The translations under genes and the position numbers were made by a program. The notes beneath the pieces were generated by a model that did no database searches, was not told the DNA's origin, and was given only the letters and a program-made list of their open reading frames with translations. From a virus, in IMG/VR virus record IMGVR_UViG_3300021185_000840, positions 1-20,993 of that record: a DNA stretch of 20,993 nucleotides. One strand, written 5' to 3'. Below are positions 13,175 through 20,993 of the stretch, in pieces (positions within the stretch are counted from its first letter, which is position 1; each line of letters begins with the position of its first letter).

Positions 13175-15013
13175 ATGCTGGATATGTTTAGCAACAAACA
13201 AAAATACACCATCCTCTCTAAGACAGGCTATACAGGGTCTGAACAAGGGGACGAGATGGAAGCTTTCATGCAGTCTAAGCCTGAGGCTAGATCCCTTATG
13301 AAAAAGCTAGAACGAAAAGCTAGAGCAATGCAAGGCTCTCCTACTGCTGAGACAGATACTAAGACAGTAGGCCTTGCTACAGGTGGCTTGACTAGTCCTG
13401 ACTCAGTTACCCCTTCTACTAATGTTGCTGCCCCTAACTACGGCTACATCACACCAACTGCAGACCAAGAGATTCAAACAGGACCAGACCAAGCAGCTAC
13501 CACAGCTGGGTTTGACACTATCGGTACTGCTGCCCAAGCTACCTCCCCTCAGACAGCTCAAGTTTCTACCTTTGCGCCCACTACTGTTGCCCCTGAAGTT
13601 AAGAAGGTTACAGAGGAAACAAAAGCACAAGAGGGTGTTGTCTCACAGCAAGCTCAAGTAGACGCAGCTCAACAAGATAAGTCTGCAGTGTCTGACCTAA
13701 CAGCTGCACAAGGCGCTGCGGTACTGATGAATAACCCTGTGCAGCGTAAGATTGAAGCTGACCCTGTAACTGGTCAAAGTGAGTTGATATCGCCTGTAGC
13801 TAATGCTGAAACTGCGTCTAAGTTCAATGAAGAGATACAGGCTGCAACGGCTACACCTACCAAGCAAGCTACAGTAGCGGGTCAACTCGAGTCTTTGATG
13901 GCTGACTTTGAGGGTGGGGAGACACCTGCTTGGGCTGCTGGTTCCATGCGTACAGCTATGGCTACTTTGTCTGCTCGTGGCTTAGGTGCATCTAGTCTGG
14001 CTGGTCAAGCAGTTGTTCAGGCAGCTATGGAAGCAGCCCTGCCTATTGCTCAGATGGATGCACAGGTACAGGCACAATTTGAAGTTCAGAACTTGTCTAA
14101 TAGACAGCAACGTGCTATGCTTGCCGCACAACAACGTGCTACCTTTATGGGTATGGAGTTTGATCAGGCCTTTCAATCTAGAGTAGCTAACGCCGCTAAG
14201 ATATCTGACATAGCCAACATGAACTTTACCGCTGAACAGCAGGTAGCCTTAGAGAACTCTCGTGCAGCTAACACGATGGCTCTAACTAACCTATCTAACG
14301 ATCAAGCTATGGTAATGTCTGAGGCGTCTGCCTTAGCTAACCTTGATATGGCTAACTTGAACAATAGACAACAGGCAGCTGTTCAGAACGCTCAGTCCTT
14401 CTTGGGTATGGATATGTCTAATCTTAATAATAGGCAGCAGACTGAGATGTTCAGGGCACAGCAGAATATTCAGGCTCTCTTCACGGACCAAGCTGCTGAG
14501 AATGCTGCAGCACAGTTTAACTCTGCATCTGAGAACCAGACAAATCAGTTCTTTGCTGACCTTCAAGCTAACGTTTCTAAGTTCAACGCAGACCAAACCA
14601 ACGCTATCGCACAGTTTGATACCAGTGCTGTAAACTCTACCAATCAATTTAATGTAGCCCAAGACAATGCCTTTAAACAGTTTATGATCTCAAATAGTTT
14701 AGTTGTTGCTCAAGCTAACGCTAAGTGGAGACAGACAGCTGCTACACTAAATCAATCGGCTGCTAACGAGAGAGCCTTATACGTAGCCAAAGAGCAGAAT
14801 GCTTTAACACAGGCTGAGATAGATGAGATCTGGCAGCGTGAGCGTGACGAGATGGACTACGTGTTTAATGCTTACCAGAACGATCAAGACAGAGCCAACA
14901 ACATAGTGATCCAAAAGATTTCAGCTGACGGTACTATAGACGCAGCTAAACTCCAGGCAGAAATAGGTGCTAACCAAGAGATTGCTAAGGCTGTCTTTGA
15001 TTGGTTATTTTAA
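13175..15013 (+). CDS. Probable internal virion protein with Gln/Asn-rich helical repeats
   Basis: This 612-residue protein has a basic helical N-terminus (about 1-55, with EARSLMKKLERKARAMQG), a long Thr/Ala/Pro/Gln-rich and probably disordered region (55-215), then an Ala/Gln-rich helical part. Residues 306-503 contain recurring short units: NLSNRQQ, NFTAEQQ, NLSNDQA, two NLNNRQQ, then KFNADQT- and QFNVAQD-like forms. The C-terminus is charged and helical. Many podoviruses carry such a repetitive protein next to the transglycosylase, as an internal core or ejection protein. That place and composition are the basis for this call. AAGGG at 13162-13166 overlaps the previous stop and serves ATG 13175; ATG 13184 is a possible alternative start. 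No enzyme motif is visible. Confidence 0.6.
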   Translation: MLDMFSNKQKYTILSKTGYTGSEQGDEMEAFMQSKPEARSLMKKLERKARAMQGSPTAETDTKTVGLATGGLTSPDSVTPSTNVAAPNYGYITPTADQEIQTGPDQAATTAGFDTIGTAAQATSPQTAQVSTFAPTTVAPEVKKVTEETKAQEGVVSQQAQVDAAQQDKSAVSDLTAAQGAAVLMNNPVQRKIEADPVTGQSELISPVANAETASKFNEEIQAATATPTKQATVAGQLESLMADFEGGETPAWAAGSMRTAMATLSARGLGASSLAGQAVVQAAMEAALPIAQMDAQVQAQFEVQNLSNRQQRAMLAAQQRATFMGMEFDQAFQSRVANAAKISDIANMNFTAEQQVALENSRAANTMALTNLSNDQAMVMSEASALANLDMANLNNRQQAAVQNAQSFLGMDMSNLNNRQQTEMFRAQQNIQALFTDQAAENAAAQFNSASENQTNQFFADLQANVSKFNADQTNAIAQFDTSAVNSTNQFNVAQDNAFKQFMISNSLVVAQANAKWRQTAATLNQSAANERALYVAKEQNALTQAEIDEIWQRERDEMDYVFNAYQNDQDRANNIVIQKISADGTIDAAKLQAEIGANQEIAKAVFDWLF

Positions 15014-15025
15014 AGGACAAGAGTA

Positions 15026-15904
15026 ATGGCTTTCAAGACTAACTACATGACGAAGTACGACCAGCTTAACAGGTTTGTTAAACAGCAGAAAGACCCTACA
15101 ACTAAAGCTGCTGGTGCTTCTTCAAGAGAGAGGACTAAGAAGATGCTTGCCTTAGGTGAGGCTCAAGCGGAGCAGACCAAGGCCTCCATGCAGAGTAGTG
15201 CCCAAGGCGTTAAGAGGATTTTTAGTCAGTCGGATATTGGTGCATCTAGGGAAAGAGCTTTAGCCCCTGACTTAGACATGGCTTCTTGGATTCAAGGTAT
15301 GGAGGAAGATGCCAGCGAGAATAAACCAGAAGAGTCTTACAACCCAATCCAACTCTCAGAGGACTTGTACGGTAAGAAGGGTGTCCAAACTGGCGAGGTT
15401 GCCCCTCAGTCTTACTTCGACTCCCCTCTGATTGAAGGTGACCTAAGGGGTAACTCCCGTAGGGCTGGTGACGTTAGCCCTGCTGTACAGCAAGAGATAG
15501 TCAATAAGATTGTTGATGTAGGGAGCAAGCTAGGCATGACAGACTACGAGATTGCCTACACACTCGCAACTGTTAGATATGAGTCAGGGTTCAATCCAGA
15601 CGCAGCAGCTAAGTCTAGCAGTGCTAGAGGCTTAGGGCAGTTTATTGACAAGACAGGTAAAAGTTATGGCATCTTCCCTGAGAATCAGTGGGATGTGGAC
15701 ATGCAGGTTCAAGCGGTTCTTGAGCATACTTCAGATAACTTTAGGATGGCTAGGAAAAAGGGTTACAGCAACGACTACGTGTACGCTCTTCACCATGACG
15801 GACCTGCCCTAGATAGTGGAGGCTTAGGTCTATCTGAGGAACATATCATGCCTTACGTACCTAAGTACTTAGACTTAGTCGAAAACTTTAGAGGTGAAGT
15901 ATAA
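15026..15904 (+). CDS. Virion-associated lytic transglycosylase (SLT domain)
   Basis: This 292-residue protein likely cuts peptidoglycan to let the DNA-ejection channel cross the cell wall. The N-terminal 150 residues are charged and unrecognised. Residues 155-290 look like a soluble lytic transglycosylase domain. The catalytic motif RYESGFNPDAAA places the proposed catalytic glutamate at 186. It is followed by ARGLGQFIDKTGKSYGI (200-216), the family's typical G(L)xQF segment. Further along, YVYALHHDG (251-259) fits the conserved Tyr-Ala region. AAGGA at 15013-15017 is a good ribosome site. The stop overlaps the next start (TAATG). In T7 this domain is fused to gp16; here it is a separate gene. 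A holin-dependent endolysin role is less likely, given the neighbours. Confidence 0.8.
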   Translation: MAFKTNYMTKYDQLNRFVKQQKDPTTKAAGASSRERTKKMLALGEAQAEQTKASMQSSAQGVKRIFSQSDIGASRERALAPDLDMASWIQGMEEDASENKPEESYNPIQLSEDLYGKKGVQTGEVAPQSYFDSPLIEGDLRGNSRRAGDVSPAVQQEIVNKIVDVGSKLGMTDYEIAYTLATVRYESGFNPDAAAKSSSARGLGQFIDKTGKSYGIFPENQWDVDMQVQAVLEHTSDNFRMARKKGYSNDYVYALHHDGPALDSGGLGLSEEHIMPYVPKYLDLVENFRGEV

Positions 15905-16476
15905 TGGACGGACCTATCCCAGGGCAATCCCTAACCAAGACCCCACGTAATGCTCTGTACGAGAGACCTCCAGAGATTACAGACCCTAACGATGCAGTCA
16001 TCTGGCATATGGAGAAGCTGTCTGATCCAAAGAGATTGGATAACTTGCTGTTCACCCTTGAGTATGGGCTTCCAGTTAAACATGCAACTCAGGCTGCACT
16101 TACCATAGCTGTAGCCAAGGGTATCCATAACCTTGACATCAGTCTGATCATAGCCCCTGTCATACACAAGTTCATAGCCTCAACAGCGGAAGAAGCTGGT
16201 GTTGAATACTTAGATGATTTTAAGAATACAGAGACAACAGAAAAAGAAGAGAAAGATAAGGTCGGTATCCTACTTGATAAAGCTCTTTCTGAGACACCCA
16301 TCGAAGAGAGGGATGAGGGCTACGAAATGCTTGGTGAGTTTGCTGAGGCAGTACCTGACATTGATGTTGCTCAGGAGACTGAAGGCGAAATATCACCAGA
16401 TGTTTCTGACGTAGCCGATGCACTGACTGAGGAAGCGCCTCAAAGTAAATCCCGTGGCTTAATGGCGAGAGGATAA
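15904..16476 (+). CDS. Acidic virion-associated protein, function unknown
   Basis: This 190-residue protein begins MDGPIPGQSLTKTPRNALYERPPEI, followed by a helical region with LDNLLFTLEYGLPVKHATQAAL and a hydrophobic DISLIIAPVIHKFI segment (about 78-91). The C-terminal half is highly acidic (many Glu/Asp, with ETTEKEEKDK) and ends KSRGLMARG. I recall similar proteins, with a PIPGQSLT-type start and a GLMARG-like end, in several marine phages, but no function. Position between transglycosylase and core proteins suggests a virion component. The hydrophobic stretch is too short for a sure membrane helix. It starts on a TAATG overlap and so is probably translated by coupling. Confidence 0.6.
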   Translation: MDGPIPGQSLTKTPRNALYERPPEITDPNDAVIWHMEKLSDPKRLDNLLFTLEYGLPVKHATQAALTIAVAKGIHNLDISLIIAPVIHKFIASTAEEAGVEYLDDFKNTETTEKEEKDKVGILLDKALSETPIEERDEGYEMLGEFAEAVPDIDVAQETEGEISPDVSDVADALTEEAPQSKSRGLMARG

Positions 16477-16480
16477 AGAC

Positions 16481-17443
16481 ATGTCATTCAAGAACCTAAT
16501 GATAGCTGGCAGTCTTGCTAAAGCATACAACGATCAAGTTGCAGAGAAGAAGGCTAAGGTTGCGGAGATCAATGCTGTAAAGCGTGAGTACTTATTTAAG
16601 ACTGGTCTGAAAAATATTCAGGATCGTAGGGAGTCCCTTAAGGCTTCAAGGGCAAGGGTTTCCCAAGCTAAAAGGTTTGGCTTCTCAACTAAGTCTGCAA
16701 GAGCACTTGAGATGGCTGGTCAATTAGAGTTTGAAATAGACAAGGTAGCTACCTTAACAAAGAATGGTAAGCTGTCAGAGAACTATGTAGAAACTTTATC
16801 AGCATTTCTGGACAAAAAGGTAGAAGGGGACGAGGCTCTTGCTGCTGCAGTCTCAAGGGGTTTGCAAGGTGAAAGCTTCAAGACAGAAGAGGACATGTCC
16901 TTGGGTCTTATTAATGCAATGGGCGACCTCAATGAACTCCAAGAACAGTTCTTAAAAACTACTGAGCCCTCTGGGAGGGCAGGTCTACCAGCCTTTAAGT
17001 ATAGCTCCACTAAGGGGCCACGTATTGAACTGTCAGACCGGAAGTCTATCCAAGCACAGCTGGCCTCATCCCTCAGTACAATGTACGATACTAACTTCTC
17101 TATTAACAACGTAGGTGATGTTGTGTTCAGCCAGGACGCCGCACCAGATGTTCAAATACTTTTTAATAACCTTACTGAAAAGACGGTAGAGTTAGCAGAA
17201 GATCCTACAAACAGTTTCAGCCCAGTGTCTGCTCTAAGTACGGTTATTGGTAGCATTGAAAACAGTTCTAACGTACCTGCAGTCACTGTTCTTGAAAAGA
17301 TAGACGAGGCAATTACCACACCCAACTTTAACTGGGAACCTTTCAAAGCTACCACAGGTACTGGTACAGGTACTGGTACAGGTACTGGTACAGGTACTGG
17401 TACAGGTACTGGTACAGGTTCTCCGACAGAGGATATTGGGTAA
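16481..17443 (+). CDS. Probable internal virion protein with C-terminal (TG)11 tail
   Basis: This 320-residue, mainly helical protein starts with a basic region (KNLMIAGSLAKAYNDQVAEKKAKV and on to about residue 70, rich in Lys/Arg). It continues with a helical middle containing LSAFLDKKVEGDEALAAAVSRGL. A less charged, strand-containing part follows at about 180-285. The final 29 residues are eleven Thr-Gly pairs (292-313) and SPTEDIG. The tail is probably a flexible linker. AGAGG at 16468-16472 is the ribosome site. Its stop overlaps the next start (TAATG). It lies beside the largest core protein and is probably packaged with it. I recognise no family, and the virion role is inferred from position. 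Confidence 0.55.
   Translation: MSFKNLMIAGSLAKAYNDQVAEKKAKVAEINAVKREYLFKTGLKNIQDRRESLKASRARVSQAKRFGFSTKSARALEMAGQLEFEIDKVATLTKNGKLSENYVETLSAFLDKKVEGDEALAAAVSRGLQGESFKTEEDMSLGLINAMGDLNELQEQFLKTTEPSGRAGLPAFKYSSTKGPRIELSDRKSIQAQLASSLSTMYDTNFSINNVGDVVFSQDAAPDVQILFNNLTEKTVELAEDPTNSFSPVSALSTVIGSIENSSNVPAVTVLEKIDEAITTPNFNWEPFKATTGTGTGTGTGTGTGTGTGTGTGSPTEDIG
17354..17419 (+). repeat. Perfect 12-base tandem repeat coding Thr-Gly pairs
   Basis: Five exact copies of ACAGGTACTGGT (17354-17413) plus a half copy (17414-17419) encode (TG)11. Exact copies imply recent slippage. Units are a multiple of three, so copy-number change alters length, not frame. Confidence 0.95.
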
Positions 17444-20400
17444 TGAGTTACGTAGAGCAAGCTGAGGGAAAGTATTTTAACGAGTTGTTGGAGCAGGAAG
17501 AGTTTCAGGAAGACCTTAAGTCTTTCTTCTCTGGAGGTAGGTACAACTACACACCTGAACAGCTGGAGGACACTGACCAACTTGCAGACGACTTTGCGCA
17601 GCACATGAGATGGCAGTCTATGAACGAGGCTACCGCTGTCTTTGATTTGTTGTATGTACAAAAGTCGGAAGAGGAAGCCCCGAAGTCGGGAAAGCTTGCC
17701 TTCGGTAAACTAATGCAGGCCTACGATGTATCAGAGGGTGGAGGTACTGGCGGTTTTGAAACAGCTTGGGACTACGCATCTTCTTTTATCGCTTCCCCTT
17801 CAACGGCTGTAACTGCAGCTACGTTTGGTTTTGGTGTCGGGTCTAAGATTGCTGCTAAGGCTACTGCTAAAGCCAGTCAAATGGCTGTTAGGTCGTATGC
17901 TAACAAGCTTCTTGCCGAAGGGCTGTCCAAGCAAGCTGTTAAGGAGACAGTTAAGAAGGGTGTGACTAAGGAAGGCCTCAAGGCTGCAGGCATTTCTTTT
18001 GCTGGGGAAGCTGCTGTAGGGGGTGTAGCTTCTTACGGTAGGGGTGAGACAAGAGAAGCTGTTATTGAAGGATACAACTACACCGTTGGTGACTTGGCTA
18101 TCGACGCTACAATAGATGGTACTATAGGTGCGGTTGTTGGTGGGTTCGGTGGTGCTTGGACACAGTCATCCAGAAATAAAGCTGCTGACATTCTAGTTGA
18201 TCAAGCCAAGAAGGCTAGTGATACCGCTAAAGCAAATGCAAAAGCAGCTATGGATTCAATAACCTCTAGTGGTCTTTCAGATGAACAGATCAACGACACT
18301 ATGAGTGATATTGTGGACCTAGCTCAGATGTTCCGTGCAAGAGAAACAGGTAAGACACTGGACCCTTTGAGCAAAGACGCAGTTAAAGAAGGTGAGATGA
18401 TCTTCAGCCGTATGTTAGACGAAAGAGCTAACGAGTTGATCGCCCCTGGTCTAGACATGAACACAGTCAGAGGTATTGCTGCGGCTAGTCTGAAGTTAAA
18501 AGAGACCCTGAAGCTAAGACCTGGGGAGCGTGTCAGTTCTGCAGTAGCTAGAGGCATCTCTGATGGATCTATACAGGCAGAGCAACTGACAAACATTCGT
18601 AGAGAGTTTAATCTTTCCTCTGAAGAAATGTCTTACCTTTGGTTGGCAGAGTTGTCTAAGGCTGGTAAAGTTCTTGCCGAAGGTTCTAAACTTAAGAAGG
18701 CTATGACCCAAGAGCTAGACATCCTAGCAAGTAAGGGTGCTTCTGTCTTCACAGGTAACGAGGCTACAGAAATATTTAGTAGGTTGGAGAGGGGTGGTGG
18801 TTACAGCTTCTTCCAAAACTTAGACCAAACTAGAATTGCTTTCATGACCTCTCAAGTAGGCACTACAGCTGCAAACGTTGCAACGGGTGGTTACAATGTC
18901 GTAGCTGACATGTCCGACTCTTTCTGGAAGGATGTCTTGAACAGTACTGTAGGTACTAAGATGCCAGACGGTTCAGTGCAGAGAGGGTGGACTGGCGGTA
19001 CCCTTTCAGTTTTAAAAAGCTTCACAGTCAATAGAAAAGAGTCAGAAGTCCTTGGGTCTATGCTCCTTGAGGATGCCCCCCTTAAGTTCACTGAGTTATT
19101 CTATGAGACGCAGAGGGTGGGTGACCTAACTAAATCAGACAGCTTTCTAAATAGATCCGCTAGGTTTGTGAACACCCTTAACATGGCAACCGATGCTGTA
19201 TTCAAGCAGGGTTCCTTCTATGGGGCATTCGACAGGAGGCTGAGGGAGCTGAATGATCCAAACCTAGGAACAAACTTTTCTGATTACCTATCAAAGCATA
19301 CTGACCTTGAAGCTGCTAGGTCTGCGGGTGTGGTAGACTACGCAACAGACTACGCTAAACGTTTTACATTTCAACGTGGGTACGAAGGAGATAAGTCTCT
19401 ATTTGGCAGGGGTGCTGTTGGACTCCAGCAGGCTCACAAGAAGTTTCCGTTTGTTATTTCTGGCGGTCTAGGCATTCCTTTCCCTAGGTATGTAGCAAAC
19501 CACTTGGAGTATATAAACGACTACACGCCCATAGGTGTCCTGACTGGTGGTCTAGATCAACTGGAGAAGGCTCTATATAAACAGGACGCTAAGTCATTAA
19601 CTCTTGTAGGTGACCAGTTTAAGACAGGTAAAGATAGAGTAGCCAGACAAATGACAGGGGCTATGATTACTATAGGTGGTGTCGCAATCGCTGCTCAAAA
19701 GAATGGTGAAATAGACTACGACAAGATTGTCACAGCTACTGGCGCTGAGGTGGACGTAGGTCGAACAGCTGGTCCTTGGGCGGCAAACCTTTTAATAGGT
19801 GACCTAATCTGGCGGTCTGGATGGCTTGGTAACGAACCACTACCAATCAGCGGCGAGGCATTTGCTAAGAACGCCAGCGAAGTGTTAGCGGGTATGGGAG
19901 ACTTAGGCTTTGACATAGGTCTTGTAGGTGACCTTACGGAGTCTATCAAGGATGGTGAATTTAATGAGGCTGCCCTCAAGGGACTAGGTAACATTGTGGC
20001 TACCTTTACGTACCCTCAAACTATGGCAAGAGATGTCGCAGCACAGTTGTCTGACTTCGCAAGAGGCAACCCTTACGTGAGGGATGTTAAAGGTGAAAGT
20101 CTTGCGGAGTCTTCAGGAATGCTGAATGTTCCTGGAAGAGACACTGTCGGTGTGTCACTGTACGGTGAAAGAAACTTCCTAGAACAGACAAGTGCAAAGA
20201 GTATCCTCAGGAATCAGGCCTTACGTTTTGTAATGGATATGAAGGGTGTAGCCCTTACTCAAACACGCAGGGACTCTGACGGTGAAGACCTAAAGCTTTA
20301 CTCGCCGTTTAACCCAACACCTGTAGGTGGGTACAACCCCATAACAAGGCAGCTTGGCTTTACCCAAGAACCCCCTAGTACCGACATACAAAAGGAGATG

Positions 20401-20991
20401 ACACTCCTTGGACTTGAGGAGTACAAACTGTACGGGAATACTAAGACAAAGAATGCTACTCTCGACTACACAGTTAGAAAACTTCTAGCCAGAGGTATGC
20501 CCGGTGTCCCCACTATGGCAGAAGAGTTTAAATCTTGGAAGGCAAACTGGCAGTTGAACAACAGGACAGAGTACGCTGGTAGGACGTACGATGAGTTGGG
20601 TGACGACTACACACTGAAGAAGATGGCGCTACAGGACTTTGTAAACCATAGGATATCAAATGCACAAGACCTTATGACAGATGCATTTGAGACTATGCTT
20701 GAATCAAACACAGGAAGAAAAAGGGCTGCAGGTTTCCTACGAAACCAGTACGTACTGACTGAGAAATTACTTGAGTCAAGTAGTGGTAGAAACTTTGATG
20801 AACTAGTGTCCCTGATGACTCAAGACGAGGACGTAAAGTACAAATCCGCAAGAGACTACCTAGGAGATTCGTCAAGCATTGAAGAAGAGCTAGCCCGTAG
20901 GAGAAGGGTAATCAGGTACGCAGAGGATAACTACGACTTTGACAAGGCTATCTTCCCTCAACAGTTTCTAGGATCTGAGGAGACGGACTAA
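17443..20991 (+). CDS. Large internal virion / DNA-ejection protein (gp16-like position)
   Basis: This 1182-residue protein is the largest in the window and is complete, with TAA at 20989-20991. It begins MSYVEQAEGKYFNELLEQEEF. Between residues 100 and 240 it has several Gly/Ala-rich hydrophobic segments, including ASPSTAVTAATFGFGVGSKI, GEAAVGGVASYG and GTIGAVVGGFGGAW. Another lies near 737-750 (MTGAMITIGGVAIAA). These could insert into the host membrane. The rest is charged and helical, with Arg/Lys-rich stretches near the C-terminus. T7 gp16 (1318 residues) has the same place in the order and forms the ejection channel across the periplasm. This protein lacks the transglycosylase domain, which is carried by the gene at 15026. 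Equivalence is inferred from size, place and hydrophobic segments. It starts on a TAATG overlap. Confidence 0.65.
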   Translation: MSYVEQAEGKYFNELLEQEEFQEDLKSFFSGGRYNYTPEQLEDTDQLADDFAQHMRWQSMNEATAVFDLLYVQKSEEEAPKSGKLAFGKLMQAYDVSEGGGTGGFETAWDYASSFIASPSTAVTAATFGFGVGSKIAAKATAKASQMAVRSYANKLLAEGLSKQAVKETVKKGVTKEGLKAAGISFAGEAAVGGVASYGRGETREAVIEGYNYTVGDLAIDATIDGTIGAVVGGFGGAWTQSSRNKAADILVDQAKKASDTAKANAKAAMDSITSSGLSDEQINDTMSDIVDLAQMFRARETGKTLDPLSKDAVKEGEMIFSRMLDERANELIAPGLDMNTVRGIAAASLKLKETLKLRPGERVSSAVARGISDGSIQAEQLTNIRREFNLSSEEMSYLWLAELSKAGKVLAEGSKLKKAMTQELDILASKGASVFTGNEATEIFSRLERGGGYSFFQNLDQTRIAFMTSQVGTTAANVATGGYNVVADMSDSFWKDVLNSTVGTKMPDGSVQRGWTGGTLSVLKSFTVNRKESEVLGSMLLEDAPLKFTELFYETQRVGDLTKSDSFLNRSARFVNTLNMATDAVFKQGSFYGAFDRRLRELNDPNLGTNFSDYLSKHTDLEAARSAGVVDYATDYAKRFTFQRGYEGDKSLFGRGAVGLQQAHKKFPFVISGGLGIPFPRYVANHLEYINDYTPIGVLTGGLDQLEKALYKQDAKSLTLVGDQFKTGKDRVARQMTGAMITIGGVAIAAQKNGEIDYDKIVTATGAEVDVGRTAGPWAANLLIGDLIWRSGWLGNEPLPISGEAFAKNASEVLAGMGDLGFDIGLVGDLTESIKDGEFNEAALKGLGNIVATFTYPQTMARDVAAQLSDFARGNPYVRDVKGESLAESSGMLNVPGRDTVGVSLYGERNFLEQTSAKSILRNQALRFVMDMKGVALTQTRRDSDGEDLKLYSPFNPTPVGGYNPITRQLGFTQEPPSTDIQKEMTLLGLEEYKLYGNTKTKNATLDYTVRKLLARGMPGVPTMAEEFKSWKANWQLNNRTEYAGRTYDELGDDYTLKKMALQDFVNHRISNAQDLMTDAFETMLESNTGRKRAAGFLRNQYVLTEKLLESSSGRNFDELVSLMTQDEDVKYKSARDYLGDSSSIEEELARRRRVIRYAEDNYDFDKAIFPQQFLGSEETD

Positions 20992-20993
20992 AA

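Noticed and set aside
13422-13661. Leu/Pro-rich open frame within the core protein gene
   Set aside because: It is a shifted reading of the Thr/Ala/Gln-rich region, with no ribosome site and no independent support.
17354-17419. CRISPR-like short repeat array
   Set aside because: The 12-base units are directly adjacent with no spacers and are in frame within a gene.

Overview
The window is a 21-kb stretch of the virion-structure and assembly module of a tailed phage. All genes lie on the + strand, are packed almost end to end, and often overlap by the four bases ATGA or by TAATG. The gene content fits a short-tailed (podovirus-like) phage with a T7-related virion: capsid assembly protein, major capsid protein, two tail-tube/adaptor proteins, fibres, then a set of internal-core proteins including a lytic transglycosylase. 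Protein styles such as the MAIKVGGTTVI and MTKARDL fibre starts, TG(D/N)V fibre repeats and NLNNRQQ core repeats recall uncultured marine phages and phages of marine alphaproteobacteria. A small DUF6127-like membrane protein points the same way. The host is inferred, not proven. No integrase, tRNA, CRISPR, insertion sequence or replication gene is visible.

Layout. (1) Bases 2-322 hold the 3' end of a probable scaffold gene. (2) A 291-base gap (323-613) carries a host-type TTGACA/TATAAC promoter with a palindrome over its -35 box, a long stem-loop near the predicted transcript 5' end, and a ribosome-binding site inside a small inverted repeat. It leads into the major capsid protein (614-1687), which is followed by a GC-rich stem-loop. 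(3) A tail-tube A-like adaptor (1761-2486) and a large tail-tube B/nozzle-like protein (2486-4024) follow. (4) A fibre block (4026-12007) contains a long repetitive fibre, a fibre carrying a seven-repeat probable beta-propeller, a tail-fibre assembly chaperone, a second MTKARD-type fibre protein, and four small structural proteins. Three of those four share a VDxI-type N-terminus and are linked by ATGA overlaps. (5) Two small membrane proteins (12015-12837), a second host-type promoter (12841-12869) and a third small membrane protein (12909-13163) form a possible lysis or membrane set. (6) Four or five core or injection proteins run to the right end, including a Gln/Asn-rich repeat protein, a transglycosylase, and a 1182-residue protein that ends two bases before the window edge.

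Together these genes would build the capsid, close it with the tail tube, decorate it with host-recognition fibres, and load the internal proteins that cross the cell envelope at infection. The two promoters look like substrates for host sigma-70 RNA polymerase, and would boost capsid and core-protein transcription separately. The parts most worth a second look are the fibre block (modular N-termini, homogenised propeller repeats, position before rather than after the core genes) and the structured capsid leader.
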